Part shown: piece by piece, positions 1 through 10,800 of the stretch
How positions within the stretch are numbered: position 1 is the stretch's first letter
How the letters are laid out: each line of letters opens with the position of its first letter
Source: Tipula vernalis
Lineage: Eukaryota > Arthropoda > Insecta > Diptera > Tipulidae
Assembly (NCBI GenBank): GCA_958295665.1
Contig: OY282559.1
Coordinates: forward strand, 255,444,461 to 255,508,460
Direction: 5' to 3'
DNA length: 64,000 nucleotides
Made by a program: the position numbers and the translations under genes
The notes under the pieces: model-generated
Databases searched by the model: none
What the model was told of the DNA's origin: nothing
The model's input: the letters and a program-made list of their open reading frames with translations, nothing else

Positions 1-2989
1 GAGCAATGTATGCCTTATATGTCTTGTGACCCCTGCCTTTGGCTGATCTTAATTGGATGGGCCCCGCATAGTCGATTCCCGTTTTGATAAACGGTCTTCC
101 CGGCCTCACTCTTGCTGATGGTAGGTTTCCCATTAGTTGTTCGGATGAATGTTGTTTGTGACGAAAGCAAATAATACATTTTTGAATTATCTGTCTGACA
201 GCTCGTTTACCATCAATGATCCAGAATTTGTTTCTTAATGTTGCTAATGTCAATTGTGTGCCTCCATGTAATGTACCAATATGAGCATCTTCTATTATTC
301 TTTTCGTAACTATGTTGTGCCTGCTCAGTATTACTGGGTTTTTGCTTGAACTTGGGAGTATTGAATTTTGTAGCCGTCCGTTTAGCCGTAGCAACCCGTT
401 TTCATCTATAGTTGGATTTAGTGATAGAATTTTGCTCTTCGTGCTGATTTTTTCAGCTTTATTAAGACAGTTGATTTCCTTATAGAAATCTTGTCTTTGT
501 ACGAGCTTGAGAATTATTATTTCTGCGTTTTGGAGTTCTACACCAGTTATTTCATTTCTATTGTTGTTTCTACGCGAGCAGTTGTTGATGAACCTTTTGC
601 AATATGCGACTATACGCTTCAATTTGTTGTAGCTGGAGCATCGTTCGAATAAAAGAAAAGTGTGATCTTCCGTAGTTATTGACATAATTTTTATTGCTTT
701 TTCTTCTAACTCTTCTGGTTTAAGGGTGTTATTTTGCATAATAGGGTTGATTGCCTTCCATCTGGTGAGCTTTTGTCGAAGAAAATCTGGACCTTGGTGC
801 CATGTTGCTTCCGGTAGCATAGTTTTTACTGCCGAAATTCTGTTTGCCACGAACGTTTTAAATTTGTTTGGTTCCCCTGTGATCCAACATAGTGCAATGG
901 TCGAATCTGACCACGCATATATTTTGAGGTTGTTGATTTCCAAGCTTCTTTGTGTGTGTTTAAGTAATTTTGCCAATAGTAGAGTTGCATTTAGCTCCAA
1001 TCGAGGAATGGATAGCTTTATTTTGGTTGGCGCGACTCTTGTCTTCGAAGTTAATAATTGTGTTGTTATAATCCCTTCTTTATTTGTTGTTCGACAATAT
1101 GTTGTGGCTGCGTATGCGTCTTCTGAGGCATCAGCGAACCCGTGAAGCTCCGTTTCGACCTCGTCTGTTGTATTTACCCATCTCTGGATTGTTGTTTTTG
1201 ATTTCACTTAATTTTTTCTTGTATTTTACCCACTTTGTATTTATGTTTTCTGGCAAGGGTTGATCCCAATCTATTCCTGATGTCCATACTTCTTGCATCA
1301 TGATTTTTGCTGTGATTGTTATTGGGGAAAGCCATTCAACGGGATCAAAGAGCTTGGATGAGTCGGATAACAGCGAGCGTTTTGTTGACTGCTTGTCTGA
1401 TAGTTGTAATGTTTCTACGTTGAATTTGAAAAGGTCCTTTTGTGGATCGTATAGAATTCCCAATGTTTTAATTCAGTCATTTAACTTGATTTGAACGTCA
1501 CCCGTGCCGTGTAGTTCTCTAGGAATATGGTTCAATACTTCTCTTGAGTTAGAAAACCATTTCCTTAAATTCAGTCCACCTCGTTCTGTGAGCATCTTTA
1601 ATTCTTGTACAGCTCGAGTGGCTTCCTCTATGTTGTTAGAACCTGTTAACAGATCATCCACGTAAAAATCTGTCAGTATGATGCTTGCTCCGATTTTCTA
1701 TAATCATTATTTCCGTCGGTCGCTAGTTGTTTTAAGGCTCTTATGGCTAAAAAACTGGCGGCTGTTGTTCCGTATGTTACCGTGTTTAACTTGTATGCCT
1801 CCATTGGCTTGTAGGGGTTGCTTCGCCATAGAATTCGTTGATAGTTCTGGTCTTGTTTGTTAATCCAGATTTGTCGATACATTTTTTCTATATCTGCTGT
1901 CATTACGATCTTGTGTTTTCGCCATCGTAGTAAAATATCTGCTAAATCTTGTTGTAATTTTGGACCATTCATCATGCAATCGCTTAGAGATACTCCCGTT
2001 GTTGTTTTGGATGAGGCATCAAACACTACTCTTAGCCTTGTTGTTGTGCTGTCTTTCTTGATTATGCCATGATGCGGTATATAATAGATATTGGTTGATT
2101 TACCATCTTCTGGTTTTTCTTGTACTTGTTCCATGTGCTTCAAATTTATATATTCTTGCATGAATTGATGATATAATTGTTTGAACGGCGCATCTTTCTT
2201 GAATCGTTTTTCTAATTGTATCAATCTGGCAGCGGCCGTCTTCCTGGACTCCCCTAGTTCGGTTTGGTTATCCTTAAAAGGAATTCTTACTGTGTATCTG
2301 CCGTCTGGACCTTGTTTTACATTTGACTCAAAATGCTTCTCTATCATGATTTCTTCTTCAGTGGTAGCTCTCTCTTCAGGTATTGAGTCGTTTTCTACCA
2401 GCAATCTCAGTTGATCCTCTATAATTTTAGTTGCAATCATCGTTGTTTTATGCTGACTACCTGTGTTGTTCCTGCTGCCCAATATAATCCAACCGAATTC
2501 CGTTTGTTGTGCCATAGGCTCTAGTTGACCTCCCTTGATGATGTTGTTGATTAGTATTGATGGATAATAATCCGCGCCAAGTATAAGATCAATTGGCTGT
2601 GACTGGTTGTAGTGTGGATCAGCCAGTTGTATTTGGTTGAGATGCGTCCAGCTGCTTGTGGCAAAGTCCACCTCGGGTAATTGTTGGTCGAGTTTGTCGA
2701 ATATCAATGGTTTGATATTCATTTGGAAATCTCCATCAAATCTTGGCGATATTTTTAGATTAATGGTGTGTCTGCAAATGCCTGCTTTTTTCCCACCTAC
2801 TCCTGAGATGGTGACGTGTACTTTCTCTTTTTTAAAGTTGAATAAATTTGCGGCCTTGGAGGATATTAATGTGGCCTGTTATCCTGGATCAATTAGAGCT
2901 CTTAGTGTGAAACAAACGCCTGTGTCAGTTGCGGCTCTGACTAATGCAGTTGGTAGTAAAACTTGTCCTAGCTGACTGATCACGAATGT
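1..2989 (-). pseudogene. pol region (PR-RT-RNaseH-IN) of BEL/Pao element A
   Basis: The pol part continues the gag frame. The protease (aspartic, DUF1758 type) shows ALIDPG followed at once by TAA (2876-2878). The reverse transcriptase (1673-2722) has RVVFDASSK and ADIEKMYRQIW. The catalytic YVDD lies at about 1655-1666 in another frame after an indel near 1690. A TGA at 1473-1475 and a frameshift near 1180 interrupt the RNase H. At about 780-800 the sequence jumps from the end of RNase H straight to the following linker, missing the NPADxxSRG motif that B and C keep, which indicates an in-frame deletion of roughly 30 codons. The integrase N-terminal zinc region and first catalytic part lie in 1-450. 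Confidence 0.85.
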
Positions 2990-4792
2990 TTTGGCGGCTT
3001 TGACACTACTACCGGTGGTTGATGCTGCATTATTGCAGTGTAGAAGTGTGTGGTGTCCTCCTTTACACACAACACATGTTTCTGCCTGGCAGTTTCTTCC
3101 TTGATGCTGGCTTAAACATCGTATGCACAAGTTGGATGAGTTGACGAGCCTTGCTCGTTCTAATGTTGACATATTTTTGAATTGCTGGCATTGATTTAAA
3201 CCATGATGCTCCTTACACCCTTCCACCCAACATGTTTTGGTTAACATGGCTGTATTCACTCGTTTCAATGGTGATATGTATTGCATGTGTGGTCGTGGTG
3301 CTGTTGCTCTATGATTGCCCATGGCTTCCAAAGATTAAAACCTTCTCTCCAGGAATCCAAAGAAATCTTCCAGTTGTGGAATTTCTCTGGGCTTCTCTAT
3401 AGTTGTCTCGTATATCTTAATGGATTCTGGGTCTAATTTTTTGTTTAAAATGAAACCCACGAATGCCTCGAAGGGCGAATCCATATTTAGCCGCTTTATG
3501 TTGTGTAATATTTCTCGCGCCGTATCGTGCAAATTTCTCACTGTTTGGGCGGATGGTATCTGAATTATGGCCAATGACAATATTGCATTAAACTGATGGT
3601 TTGCCAGTAGCCTCACGTTGTTGTACCTTGCTTGGATTTTGTTCCAAGCGGGTTGGTAATTGTCACCTGTTGTTGTTAAGTGACTAATAATTTGGGCTGC
3701 TCCCTTCTGCAGGTGTGATTTCAGATACGTCATCTTTACCGTATCTGTTAGTTTGCTGTTTTGGTGGATCAGCTCAGTGAATATATCGTTGAACGTTTCC
3801 CACCGTTCATAATCACCATAAAAGATCGGGATTTCTACCTTAGGCAGTTTCACCTGTGCTGCTGATCCTGCTGCGGTTGTTGTCTGGGGCTGAAACTGTT
3901 GTAGTTTGATCATTGCATCTTCTACCCTCTCTTGAAGCTTGGCATAATAATCTTCTCTAAAGTAGTTGGATGTTTGTTCGTCTTCTTCCATCTCTACTAA
4001 TAATTCTGTGTGTTGGGCTGCGATTTCTCTCATGTCTTTTTCTAATTGTCTCGTTTTGATATTCACATATTCCTTAGATATGTTGTTGGTTTCCAAGGAA
4101 TAATTTATTGACGCCAATTTCTGATATAACTGCCGCATGAGCACGTCTTACCTCTTGAACAATTTTGTGTTGTTGTTTCCTTCAAACTTTGCTGCTTGAA
4201 GGGCCTCGATTGAACTATTCATCAGTGGTTGTTGTTGTTGATTTGCCGCTGAGTGACCTTGTTTAATTTCCTCATTTTGGGAATCGGTTGATGAGCTTTG
4301 TATGGTATCCAACCGAATTGATGGTGTTGTTTTATATGATGCCTCGACAAGTGGTTTTGGTAGTTGTAGGACTTCTTGTGACGTTGTTGGTGTCAATGGC
4401 GGTCCGCTATTTAGGCGATACCGCATTTCCTCTATCAGCTTATTGTAAACATCTGTCATGTTTTTTCTTGTTGTGAAATAAGCGTGATTTTGGCCCAGAG
4501 GCGGGACCATTCCTAGAATTCTGTCATCGATTCCAACGAATTCGTTATATAGCGTTTTTAGATTCGCTATTCTTTTCTCTAAGTAAGACTTCGTTTTTCT
4601 GTCTTCACCGTCATTTCGATAGTTTCTCTCTAGCTGAACTATCTTTCCACTTGTTACCTCTTGGTATTGAAGTAACTCATCCATCTTGTTGTTGTTTGGT
4701 TTGTTGTGGTGGTTTTGATGCTTGTTGTTGCTTAGCTTCTCCTTTGACGGTAAGTTATGTGCCTGTTGTTGCTTGGCTGCTAGTGTCGTCAC
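2990..4792 (-). pseudogene. gag region of BEL/Pao element A, broken by stops
   Basis: Gag packages the RNA genome into cytoplasmic particles. The first ATG in frame is at about 4684; the frame is open upstream through the primer-binding site with no ATG. The N-terminal part is Asn/Gln-rich and charged. The middle (about 3335-4144) carries the DUF1759-type capsid region, with a KLPKVEIPIFYGDYERWETF segment like the one in B. The C-terminal part has CX2CX3HX4C-like Cys/His knuckles (3050-3220). In-frame TAA codons lie at 4148-4150 and 3335-3337; because the frame is the same on both sides, they look like point mutations. Length and order fit the family. Confidence 0.85.
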
Positions 4793-4847
4793 CCTTGACG
4801 ACGTTACAGACTGTCCGTCTATATTTCTATTTGCCGGTTGTTTTAGT

Positions 4848-4861
4848 GGCTCGAAGGACCA
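4848..4861 (-). promoter_or_regulatory. Primer-binding site of element A (tRNA-Tyr type)
   Basis: The minus strand reads TGGTCCTTCGAGCC immediately after the LTR end. This is complementary to the 3' end of eukaryotic tRNA-Tyr (acceptor strand TCGAAGG, discriminator A, CCA). The match is 14 nt here, against 18 nt in element B. Confidence 0.75.
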
Positions 4862-5241
4862 TGTAAAATCTTAGACTCTTTTACTTAAATTGTAAATTTA
4901 ATATAGTCTTGATTTACAGTTAACTAATAGATTTCCACGGGTGGGGTCTATTTAGTTATTGAGAATAAACAGCTTGTTGTTAATATTAAAGTTAAATTCA
5001 TTCTATTTTATTTTATTTAGTATTCACCTTTTATATACAATTAAATGCTACTGTCATCAACTTAGAGAAAAGAAAATATAAAAATAAGAAATAAAATATG
5101 ACACCAAACATTCTTATCCAGTAAATTTAAATGTTGTAATGTTGATGAGCCAAGGTTGCTTCAACATCATTATTGTTGTTGTAAGTAGGTTAACTGCTAG
5201 TATCAGCAAATTAGATAAAAATATAAAAATTGGACGTTGCA
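4862..5241 (-). repeat. 5' LTR of BEL/Pao element A
   Basis: The edge next to gag is fixed by the primer-binding site: on the minus strand the LTR ends in TTTTACA directly before TGGTCCTTCGAGCC. The outer edge at about 5241 is inferred from a TG dinucleotide where LINE coding similarity stops. The minus strand contains TATATAAAAGG near 5030-5040, a plausible promoter TATA box, followed by AATAAA-like stretches. The partner LTR is outside the window, so the outer edge could not be confirmed. Confidence 0.65.
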
Positions 5242-6849
5242 CTGTTGATCTCAACAATCGGTATCATGTAGTCACTATTCTTCACATCTGCCATTAGCGA
5301 CCTGCCAATCGTCGAGTGGCCCGTCTGAAGACATTTCCACTCAAAGGCAGAAAGTAGTGCAGCCGTAGTTGCCGCTCTCTGCTTACCAAAGATGTCGACA
5401 GGAGGAAGGTAGAACATAGCCTACAGAGCACGTGTAGGGGTTGTCCTCAGTGCCCCGCTTATAAGCAAGCTGGCCGTTCTCTGTAGCTTCTCTATCTTAT
5501 TCTTATAAGTTTTCTTGTTTAGTGCTGGCCACCACACACTCACCCCGTACATCAGAATCGGTCTAACTGCAGCGGTGACGAGCCAGTGTACCAGCTCTGG
5601 TTTTAGACCCCATCTCCTATCGACAGCGTTTCTACAAGAGTACAGAGCCATGGTGGGCTTCTTTACTCTCTCTAAAATAATGGGCATCCAATTTAGCTTA
5701 CTGTCCAAGATTATGCCCTGAAATCTTGCCTTATCAGTAAAGGCCAGTGCCGTGCCATTTAAGGTAGGAGGGGCGACTACCGGAATTTTATATTTCTTGG
5801 TGAAAAGTACCAGCTCTGTTTTGGATGGATTTATACCCAGCCCACATTTGCTGGCCCACTTTGTAATGATTACGAGTGCGTGTTACATGACTTCCTTAAT
5901 CGTGCCTAGGTACTGCATACGCTATCACCCCTATTCCCTCCCTCTCCAGTTCCAAAAGTAATCCATTGATAACTATGTTCCAGAGAAGAGGTGATAGGAC
6001 ACCACCTTGCGGAGTTCCTCTAACTATTCGCCTCTTGATGGTGGATTCCCCCATATCCGCGTTAATAATCCTGCATTCTAGCATCTGATTTATCAACCTC
6101 CCTAAGGGGTAGTCCACATCTAAGAAAGACAGTCTTTCCCGAACTGCCTCCGCCCTGACATTGTTATTGGCGCCCTCTATATCGAGGAAGGCTACCATAC
6201 AGTACTCTTTCGAGTGGATTGATTTCTCAATTGTTCGCACCAGGGAATACAGAGCCGTGACCACAGATCTACCTTTCCAGTACGCATGCTGAGAAGTCGC
6301 CCAATTACTGGGTTTTATTTTTGCACGTATGTACACGTCGATCAGTCTTTCCAATTTTTTTAACAGAAAGGATGATAGAGTTATAGGTCTTAGGTCCTTT
6401 GGGTAGGCCTGTGAATTCTTCCCCGTTTTCGGGATGAAAATCACCCTAACCCCCGTCCATTTCCTAGGAATATAATTCAGGTTTAGACACCCCCTGACGA
6501 TCACCTCCAGCCATGGGAGAATGATCGACGAGTGTTTTTGCAATTCCGCTGGGATGATACCATCCGGGCCTGCCGATTTATAGGGTTTAAAGCCGTTTAG
6601 TGTCCATAGGATCCGGTTTTTGCACACGATTTCCTCCGGGCACCTCGACGTTAATTTTTCCCCATTCCTACCAAGCTCCGTCGACACACCCACACTACCC
6701 GGGAAATGGGTATCCAACAGAAGCGCCAATGATTCCCCACTAGACGTTGTCCACAGCCCATCTGGTTTAATTAAGTAACTAGGGCTCATTGTACTCTTAG
6801 ATAAGATTTTCCTGAGGCGCGAAGTCTCCGAAACACCTTCCATTTTATC
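5242..6849 (-). pseudogene. LINE ORF2, reverse-transcriptase half (Jockey/LOA-type non-LTR retrotransposon)
   Basis: This minus-strand frame encodes the RT of a non-LTR retrotransposon. The N-terminal part has SETSRLRKILSK. The RT core follows with PDGIIPAELQ, the palm stretch AFLDIEGANNNV, and GTPQGGVLSPLLWNIVING with IAYA just before a frame break at about 5935, where the YADD box is expected. The thumb and following region continue at 5421-5708 (MALYSCRNAVDRRWGL; TAAVRPILMYGVSVWW). A TAG at 5421-5423 interrupts the next stretch (LPPVDIFGKQRAATTAA). Similarity stops at about 5242, where BEL/Pao A begins. The 5' half of the same ORF2 lies at 14419-15134, separated by later insertions. The clade within Jockey/LOA/R1 is not settled. 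Confidence 0.85.
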
Positions 6850-7072
6850 ACAGAATAACATTTTAACAAGAGGTTTTGCCAAACTTGACGAAAATAAAAA
6901 TAAAAGACGTCGAAACTACTTCGAGGATGGTAAAGAATCACAAAAGTATGTGGTAATAAAGAGGGTTGATTCCGAAAAAAAAAGTTTTAATGGAGTGTCA
7001 CCATTTCTTATTGAGATAGGTTTATCGATGATAACACCGCACATAAAAGAAACCCAGGGATTACGTAGTGGG
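6850..7072 (+). mobile_element. Half-LINE (ORF1-only retrocopy), 5' part
   Basis: A plus-strand frame is open from the first base after the left target-duplication copy (6832-6849) and has no ATG, so ORF1 is 5'-truncated. It encodes about 74 residues, including the Jockey-type ORF1 stretch SFNGVSPFLIEI and KETQGLRSG. It is interrupted at 7072 by BEL/Pao B and resumes in the same frame at 13722. The insertion sits inside the minus-strand LINE ORF2. Confidence 0.82.
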
Positions 7073-7661
7073 TGTTGTGACAGAGGATTTATCACTTCTT
7101 TCCAAACAGATAGTTCCATAAATTGAAAGGGTTTGGTGGATTATTGTCAGTGTTGATTTTTCCTGATGATCAGCTGTCAGATGAGTAAGCTGAAATTAAA
7201 TCAATACACATATTAATATTTAGTAATTATACATGTAATTTAATTGTACTTAGCTTTAAGAATTTACTGATCTTCCTCTGTTTTCCAAAATTGTTTAATC
7301 ATTAATAATTTTTCCTGTTTATTTATATAATTATTTATTGTCAAAATGTTAACTAAAAATTATTGACATTTGAAATATTGCTCTTGAGCGACATCTATAA
7401 ACTAACATTTTACATAAAGGTGCTACAGTTTGTACTAAAAATTTGATAGGGTTACGCAAAATAATAATTTAGTATAGTATATTTGGTAGAACAGTATATT
7501 TATTAGAACAGTATACAGTCCATTGAAAGAAAATAAAAAAAAAATGTAATTTTAGTTTTTGGGAGAAGCGGCACGAAGAAACAACCACAAATAAAAAATT
7601 AAACTTGTAAACTACCATTTTTTTTTCTTATAATTTATTTTAAATGTTGTAAAATTTTACA
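7073..7661 (+). repeat. 5' LTR of element B
   Basis: Starts TGTTGTGACAGAGG and ends AAAATTTTACA directly before the primer-binding site. The length equals that of the 3' copy, and no difference was seen in a line-by-line comparison. Confidence 0.95.
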
Positions 7662-7679
7662 TGGTCCTTCGAGCCGGAT
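7662..7679 (+). promoter_or_regulatory. Primer-binding site of element B (tRNA-Tyr)
   Basis: TGGTCCTTCGAGCCGGAT begins at the base after the LTR. All 18 nt are complementary to the 3' end of the conserved eukaryotic tRNA-Tyr (CCGGC T-stem strand, TCGAAGG acceptor strand, A, CCA), compared from memory of the tRNA. Confidence 0.85.
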
Positions 7680-7811
7680 GCCGCTGCTCATCAAAGTTTA
7701 ATCAATTATTAAAATAAACGAAAGTGATAGTGTAATTAGTGAATATTAAATCTAAACGAAAAAAGCATTATTTAAAGAAAAAAAAAAAAATTAAATTAAG
7801 CGTGATATAAT

Positions 7812-10800
7812 ATGGCGGACGCTGAGTCACTAAAAAAGACGCTCACAGGCATAGAGATTTCTATCAAGAAAATTGAAAAATTTGCTGAAGAAAACGTGAA
7901 TAACGCCGATGCAGATTTAGACCAGGTGTGTGTTAGGAAAAGCCGCGTGGAAATTCTCTTAAATAAATACATGGAAACAGAGCAACAGTTATTTAAATAT
8001 GACAACGAACATGAGTCGTCATTGCAAATTGTGGAAGAGATATATTTCAACGCGTCTAGTAAACTAAATAAAATAGAGTCAGTTCGTAGGCCATCCACAC
8101 AATGCAACTTAAGAGCACCGTTTGAAAGCACGAGTATTAATAATACGGGCATAGCGTATGGCGGTCGCCCGCAGTCGAGTGAAGTGAAGTTACCAAGAGT
8201 TCCGTTGCCGAGCTTTAACGGCAATTACATTGAATGGCAATCGTTCTTCCAGCTATTCATGAAACAAGTAGATGAGCGTCCGGGGCTGTCCAATGCTGAA
8301 AAACTGCAATTTTTGAGGGGTGCCTTGCAAGGTGAGGCCGAAGAATTAATTAAGCATATGCCAATCACCGATGAATGCTATAGTGAAGCTCTCGAAAAGC
8401 TGAAAAACCGATACAACAAGAAGCGCTATACAATCAATGCGTATATACAAAAATTTATGGAACAGCCTACCGTAACACAAGCAAGTGTTCCTATGATTAA
8501 AAAATTGTATGATACCTCGGATGGTGTTATCCGAGGCCTTAAAGCTTTGGGTGAAAGCTCGGAGAGTCGCGATCCCTGGCTGATCTACATAGTTCTTAGC
8601 AAGTTAGATAATGAATCGAGATCGCTTTGGGCACGTGAAACCAAAAATGAAGAGCATCCCACAATAAAGCAACTTTTCAGTTTTCTGGGAGATCGAGTTG
8701 ATGCTTTGGAAACGTTTGGCATGAGTAATCCTAAGTCCTCGACCTCCAACACTGCATTTCAGCCGCCAAGGATGACAAAATTGCATGCAATTATGGCAGA
8801 CTTTTGTGAATTATGCAAATCGGAAGATTCACACAGGCTACAAGACTGTCCTAATTTTGTAAAATTGAATCAGCCCAATCGCATTTTGTATATTAAAGAG
8901 GAAGGAAGATGCTTTAACTGTTTATACAAGGCTCACTCGGTGTATCAATGTCGATCAAATTCACGATGTAGAATTTGCCGTCGTAGACACCACACAATGC
9001 TACATGAACACCAGTCACGGGAAACATCAAGCCAAAGCCATAATGGGTTGCAGAGTTCCACACCTGATGCAATAAACAACAACAATTCCGAAGAAACATC
9101 GAGCAGCAAAGGGCAGGCAAATGAGGAAAAATCTATTACCAATGCTCATATAGAATTAGATCAAACATTGAATGCCTATTCAAGTGAATTGCGCACATCG
9201 CCAAAGACCAGTTATCCAAAAAATACCCAGCTTACGTCGTTACTGCCTACAGCTTTAGTGAAAGTTAAAGACTACAACGGAAACCAACATATATTCCGAG
9301 CCTTGTTGGACTCTGGCTCTGAATCAAATTTCGTTACAACAAGATGCATAAATCAACTAAGATTAATAGCGTCAAGGGATTCCATAGGAATACGAGGCTT
9401 AGGCCACTCAAATGTGGGTCGTACACGTGGCTCGGTACAGATGGAACTTTCTAATACAGATGAAACGTATTCAACGAAAATTTGGTCATATGTCGTGCCA
9501 AAGGTATCATATTCAACAGCAAAAAATACGACAAATCATCGCGATAGAAAGATGTTGGGCAAAATTAATTTGGCTGATCCGAGTTTATTTGAAGCGGGTG
9601 AAATTGATATCTTACTCGGGGTAAATATATTTTTCGAAGTTTTAGAATCGGGAGAAAAAATAGAATCAGAGGAATTAGCAGCCCATAAAACGAAGTTTGG
9701 CTGGATAGTAGTAGGAAGAGCGAATAGTAAGACAAACTTAGAACCTAACACTTTAAATACAAGTATCGACCCAAGTGCCTGCCTTAATGAATCATTGTAT
9801 AAATTTTGGGAAATTGAGAGCATCCCAGCAGCGACCATATTATCACCAGAAGAAGAAGATTGTGAGGCTTTGTTCTCGAGTACAACAACCAGAGGAAACG
9901 ATGGAAAGTTCGTAGTCCGTCTTCCATTCAAGGATAACGCCAACCAGTTGGGCTCCTCATATCAGCTAGCATTCAGTCGATTGAGAGCCATGGAACGTCG
10001 ATTTCAAAGCGATAAGATATTTAAAGATATGTATTTCGCATTCATGGATGAATATGAGGCATTAGGCCATATGACATTAATTGGTGAAGCTGATAAAACT
10101 GCATACATCCTACCACACCATGGAGTAATGAAGGAGAGTACCACAACCAAGATAAGGGTTGTGTTTGATGCCAGTGCCAAATCAAAGAATAATATATCTC
10201 TAAACGAAATGCTGAAAATTGGTCCTACAGTTCAGTCGTCGCTTGCGGAAATTTTACTTAGATTTCGTCAACATCAATTCGTATTTACCGGCGACGTGGA
10301 GAAGATGTACAGGATGATTTGGGTTCATCAAGAAGATGCGCGTTATCAAAACATATTATGGCGAAGAAGTCCTGCAGAAACTCCTAAACAATATCGCTTG
10401 AACACGGTGACATACGGAATTGGACCATCCGCTTTCCTCGCAACCAGAAGTCTGAAGGAAGCAGCATTAGACATAGGAAGAATCAGCGAATCTGCATCAA
10501 AAGTAATACAGCGTGACGTTTATGTGGACGACTTAATGACTGGCACTTCGAGCGAAACGGAACTACTTAAACTTAAAGACGAAATCCAGATTCAGTTGAA
10601 ATCATTCGGTTTCAATATGCGAAAGTTAAGATCCAACATCAACAAGGAAATCAATGAGCATGCTGATGCATCGAATATTAATTTAACGACAGCTGAGACA
10701 AAACAAATTTGTCAAGACGAAGCGAGCAAAGTTTTGGGTTTAGTTTGGAACTCATACCATGATGAATTGAGCTTTCAATTCCAGCCTAACGAAATTCCGA

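Larger units (their letters stand above)
1..5241 (-). mobile_element. BEL/Pao LTR retrotransposon A, decayed; 3' end lies left of the window
   Basis: A minus-strand element reads from a 5' LTR (4862-5241) through a primer-binding site, gag, protease, reverse transcriptase, RNase H and integrase, and runs off the left edge inside integrase. The gene order and the fused gag-pol frame are those of BEL/Pao. The frame carries several stops, at least two frameshifts and one in-frame deletion, so the copy is dead. It abuts a minus-strand LINE at about 5242 in the middle of that LINE's ORF2, so A probably inserted into the LINE; the other LINE half and the target duplication would then lie outside the window. 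Confidence 0.88.

Noticed and set aside
726..1145. Plus-strand 139-codon open frame
   Set aside because: It lies antisense to the BEL/Pao A RNase H and shows no domain; it is a shadow of the minus-strand pol.
9536..9943. Minus-strand 135-codon frame inside element B
   Set aside because: It is antisense to the protease-RT part of an intact 1789-codon frame and has no recognisable motif.
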